This document shows positions 5,587 to 7,774 of a DNA stretch of 7,774 nucleotides, piece by piece. The stretch covers positions 1-7,774 of the forward strand of contig JAISDQ010000010.1 in assembly GCA_031264605.1 (NCBI GenBank), written 5' to 3'. Each line of letters starts with the position of its first letter. Positions within the stretch are counted from its first letter, which is position 1. Origin of the DNA: Synergistaceae bacterium (GTDB lineage Bacteria; Synergistota; Synergistia; Synergistales; Synergistaceae). The position numbers and the translations under genes are program-made. Under the pieces are notes generated by a model. It was not told the origin of the DNA, did not search any database, and saw only the letters and a program-made list of their open reading frames with translations.

Positions 5587-6371
5587 TAAGGGACATCGCG
5601 GCGCCTCTCAAATTTTGCAGGTTCATGGTCGACCTCAAGACGTACAGCGGCGCGTTGCACGGCAACATGGTCGACCTGGTCGAAGGCGATTTTTTGGGAG
5701 GATTTTCGACCTTGCGGATGAGTTATCCGCTCGAAAGGGTAAAATTGCTTCCCCCGATAACGCCGGCTAAAATCTGGTGCGTGGGCAGAAACTACGCCGG
5801 GCACGCCAAAGAATTGGACCACGAAATACCCGCTGAACCGCTGATTTTCATGAAACCCGCCTCGGCGCTCGTCGGCAGCGGAGACCCGGTGCGCGTACCC
5901 GAATGGGCCGGACGCGTCGACTACGAGGGGGAACTGGCGGCGGTCATCGGCAAAAGATGCCGCAAGGTCGCGGAGAAAGACGCCCTTTCCTACGTTGCCG
6001 GCTATTCCTGCTTCAACGACGTGACCGCGCGCGACCTTCAGAATCTCGACGGCCAGTGGACGCGCGCCAAGAGTTTCGACACTTTCGCCCCCTTCGGCCC
6101 CGTGATAGTGCTCGCGAACGCCATGCCGGCGGACGCGCGGATCACTACGAGGCTGAACGGCTCGGTGGTGCAGCAGGATAAATTTTCGAGCATGATCTTC
6201 CCCGTGGCCCGGATTGTCTCTCACATCAGCATGTTCGCCACGCTCGAGCCGGGAGACGTGATAGCCACGGGAACTCCGGAGGGCATAGGCCGGGTGAGGG
6301 CCGGAGACAGGGTGGAAGTCGAGATAGACGGCATCGGGACGCTCGCCAACCCGTTCATCTCGGATCACTGA
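5583..6371 (+). CDS. Fumarylacetoacetate hydrolase (FAH) superfamily protein, acylpyruvase/oxaloacetate-type
   Basis: Metal-dependent enzyme of the FAH superfamily, whose members hydrolyse acylpyruvates, decarboxylate or tautomerise oxaloacetate, or isomerise and decarboxylate homoprotocatechuate intermediates. It has 262 residues. After an N-terminal domain (about 1-60) comes CVGRNYAGHAKE (66-77) with H74 and E77, matching the recalled lid dyad of human FAHD1. DYEGELAAVIG (113-123) gives metal ligands E115 and E117, and CFNDVTARDLQ gives D146 and Q153. K163 lies in WTRAKSFD, and GDVIATGTPEGIG (224-236) is the family signature. The H74-to-E115 spacing of 41 equals that in FAHD1. The ATG at 5583 overlaps the lyase stop as ATGA, with AAAGGA a few bases upstream, suggesting translational coupling. 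The frame is open further upstream, but that part lies inside the lyase gene. Family certain, reaction unknown. Confidence 0.93.
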   Translation: MIRDIAAPLKFCRFMVDLKTYSGALHGNMVDLVEGDFLGGFSTLRMSYPLERVKLLPPITPAKIWCVGRNYAGHAKELDHEIPAEPLIFMKPASALVGSGDPVRVPEWAGRVDYEGELAAVIGKRCRKVAEKDALSYVAGYSCFNDVTARDLQNLDGQWTRAKSFDTFAPFGPVIVLANAMPADARITTRLNGSVVQQDKFSSMIFPVARIVSHISMFATLEPGDVIATGTPEGIGRVRAGDRVEVEIDGIGTLANPFISDH

Positions 6372-6401
6372 AAAAACGGAAACAGCCAAGCGGCCTCCGG
6401 T

Positions 6402-7774
6402 ATGATAACCGTATCGGGCTACGCGAAACTGTCGTCGCTGAAACGCGCGCTCATTGATTACGCTTCCCCGGACAGGGCCGCGAAACTCGTTTATATGCTG
6501 CCGTCGAAATCGAACGAGGAACTGCTGCTCGACATGCTGAGGGGCGAGGGCGATTATTTCGCCCGCAAGCCGGAGGTATGGGGCTGGCAGGACCTTTATA
6601 ACAGGCTTGTCCCCAAGGACAGGCGGCGCAGATGCATAGACCCGCCCGACCATAATCTGGCGCTTCGGCACGTCATAGAGAAAACCGTCTCCGATTACGA
6701 CGCTAGAGGCGTTCCACTGCCGCCCGGAGTGCGGAAGAAAAATTTCGCGCTGCCGCTCGGACAGGCGATCAACGAACTGATGCTTGAGGACGTCGGCCCC
6801 GAGTCGCTTTGCGGCCCAAATGACGACGGCGTATCTCCGGCCGCGCTGATCCGGGATTTTTACACCGCCTATAAAGCGTACCTAGCGGCGAACTCGCTCG
6901 CCGACAACTCCGATATACCGTCGCTCGCCGCCGACGCGCTCGCCGAATACCCGCTCGCGGGAAACCTTCCAGGCGATATGGCGAGCAGAATCCTGTGTTT
7001 CGTGGGTTTCATGTCCTTCACCGGGGCGCAGTTGAAATTGCTCAAAGGGCTCGACGCTCTGGGGCTCGAAATGGCGTTTTTCATGCCCGACCCGGACATG
7101 CGGGACTTTCGCGACGCCGCCGCGCAACTGGGCGCGTGTCCGGCGAATGCCGGAACCGACCGCTTGGACATCGTAAAAACCGCCGCGCCCGACGCTTATT
7201 CACAATACGAGTGCGTGGCCCTGGCGATAGCCGCCTCCGAAGAGAGCGACGACGTAGGAGTAATGACGCCGGAGGGACGCATGTCCTCCCTGACCCGGGC
7301 CCTGAACCGGCACGGCATACCCTGGCAGCTTCGTTCGGAAGTGACTGTCCGCGATTCGGCGGCGGCTGAATTTGCCGTCCGCGCCTGGGAAGTCCATAAA
7401 TCGGGCTGGCCTCCGCTTGCCGCGTCGCACCTGCTGCGAAGTTCGGCGGCGGGCTTGGATCTGGACCCGGCAAGACTGATCGCCGTCATGCCGGAAGGAC
7501 TCGACGCGTGGAAGGAGTTTTTGGCGTCCGACGCGGACGCCGCGCGGATTCTCGCGCGCGTCGAGGCTTTTTGCGCCTTGCTGTCGGACGGGGACGGCCA
7601 TACGCCCAAAGAACTCCTTCTCGGATTTGCCGCGCTTTGCGGCGGCGGCGAATGGGAAAACCGTCTCGCGGGTGAGATCGGGGACGACGCCGAATTCGAC
7701 CCGGCGGTACGTGAAATCGCGTCGTCGCGCCTTGAAATAGCCTCGAAAATAGATATGCTCGAAGACGTATTGCC
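6402..7774 (+). CDS. AddB/RexB-like PD-(D/E)XK nuclease family protein, N-terminal part (runs off right edge)
   Basis: Probably the AddB-like subunit of an AddAB/RexAB-type double-strand-break repair complex. The frame is open for 457 codons to the edge; AddB-type proteins run to about 900 residues or more, so roughly half is missing, including the C-terminal nuclease domain. What can be seen is helicase-like: LVYMLPSKSNEELL near residues 29-42 (the strand usually written as VPEQ in AddB), VGFMSFTGAQLKLLKGLDALG near 203-225, and YSQYECVALAIAAS followed by VGVMTPEGRMSSLTRALNRHGIPW. The last resembles the helicase segment where a residue stretch selects the substrate strand. I see no Walker A motif at the N terminus. 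The ATG is the first start after the in-frame stop of the previous gene, 30 bases away, with no clear Shine-Dalgarno. The AddB assignment is recognition by style, not by diagnostic residues. Confidence 0.62.
   Translation, partial: MITVSGYAKLSSLKRALIDYASPDRAAKLVYMLPSKSNEELLLDMLRGEGDYFARKPEVWGWQDLYNRLVPKDRRRRCIDPPDHNLALRHVIEKTVSDYDARGVPLPPGVRKKNFALPLGQAINELMLEDVGPESLCGPNDDGVSPAALIRDFYTAYKAYLAANSLADNSDIPSLAADALAEYPLAGNLPGDMASRILCFVGFMSFTGAQLKLLKGLDALGLEMAFFMPDPDMRDFRDAAAQLGACPANAGTDRLDIVKTAAPDAYSQYECVALAIAASEESDDVGVMTPEGRMSSLTRALNRHGIPWQLRSEVTVRDSAAAEFAVRAWEVHKSGWPPLAASHLLRSSAAGLDLDPARLIAVMPEGLDAWKEFLASDADAARILARVEAFCALLSDGDGHTPKELLLGFAALCGGGEWENRLAGEIGDDAEFDPAVREIASSRLEIASKIDMLEDVL

Noticed and set aside
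5385..6671. Minus-strand open frame of 428 codons spanning the lyase end, hydrolase and nuclease start
   Set aside because: It crosses two real gene boundaries and has no family signature; an antisense artefact.

Overview
The window reads as chromosomal DNA from a GC-rich strict anaerobe. The firmest sign is a glycyl radical enzyme with its radical-SAM activase, because such enzymes are destroyed by oxygen. Coding sequence is GC-rich but uses ATA freely for isoleucine, and the 5' segment of an AddB-like protein sits at the right edge. Together these make me think of an amino-acid-fermenting anaerobe, perhaps Synergistota. That placement is a weak inference and was not tested by any search.

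Layout. (1) Positions 1-250, minus strand: the N-terminal 83 codons of a MazG-type NTP pyrophosphohydrolase, running off the left edge. (2) Positions 251-586: a divergent intergenic region with a plausible mazG promoter on the minus strand and a near-consensus promoter for the plus-strand genes. (3) Positions 587-3957: a two-gene operon, a glycyl-radical-enzyme activase followed by a HypD-type trans-4-hydroxy-L-proline dehydratase, closed by a strong intrinsic terminator at 3991-4019. (4) Positions 4020-4380: an AT-richer intergenic region with a perfect 12-bp palindrome, short direct repeats, two imperfect hairpins and, at its end, a promoter and leader for the next operon. (5) Positions 4381-7774: a MalY/PatB-type PLP lyase, an FAH-superfamily acylpyruvate-type hydrolase overlapping it by 4 bases, and the first 457 codons of an AddB/RexB-like DNA-repair protein running off the right edge.

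How it works together. The activase uses S-adenosylmethionine to place a glycyl radical on the dehydratase. The dehydratase then removes water from hydroxyproline to give pyrroline-5-carboxylate, a route that feeds hydroxyproline from collagen or plant cell walls into proline metabolism. The expected next enzyme, pyrroline-5-carboxylate reductase, is not in the window and would have to be encoded elsewhere. The second operon appears independent, having its own promoter after the terminator. Its first two genes look translationally coupled and act on amino-acid C-S bonds and on 2-oxo acids; the exact substrates cannot be read from sequence.

No RNA genes, insertion sequences or CRISPR arrays were recognised. 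The individual genes belong to known families. The less explained material is the 4020-4380 intergenic region, the orphan state of the dehydratase operon and the lyase-hydrolase pairing.
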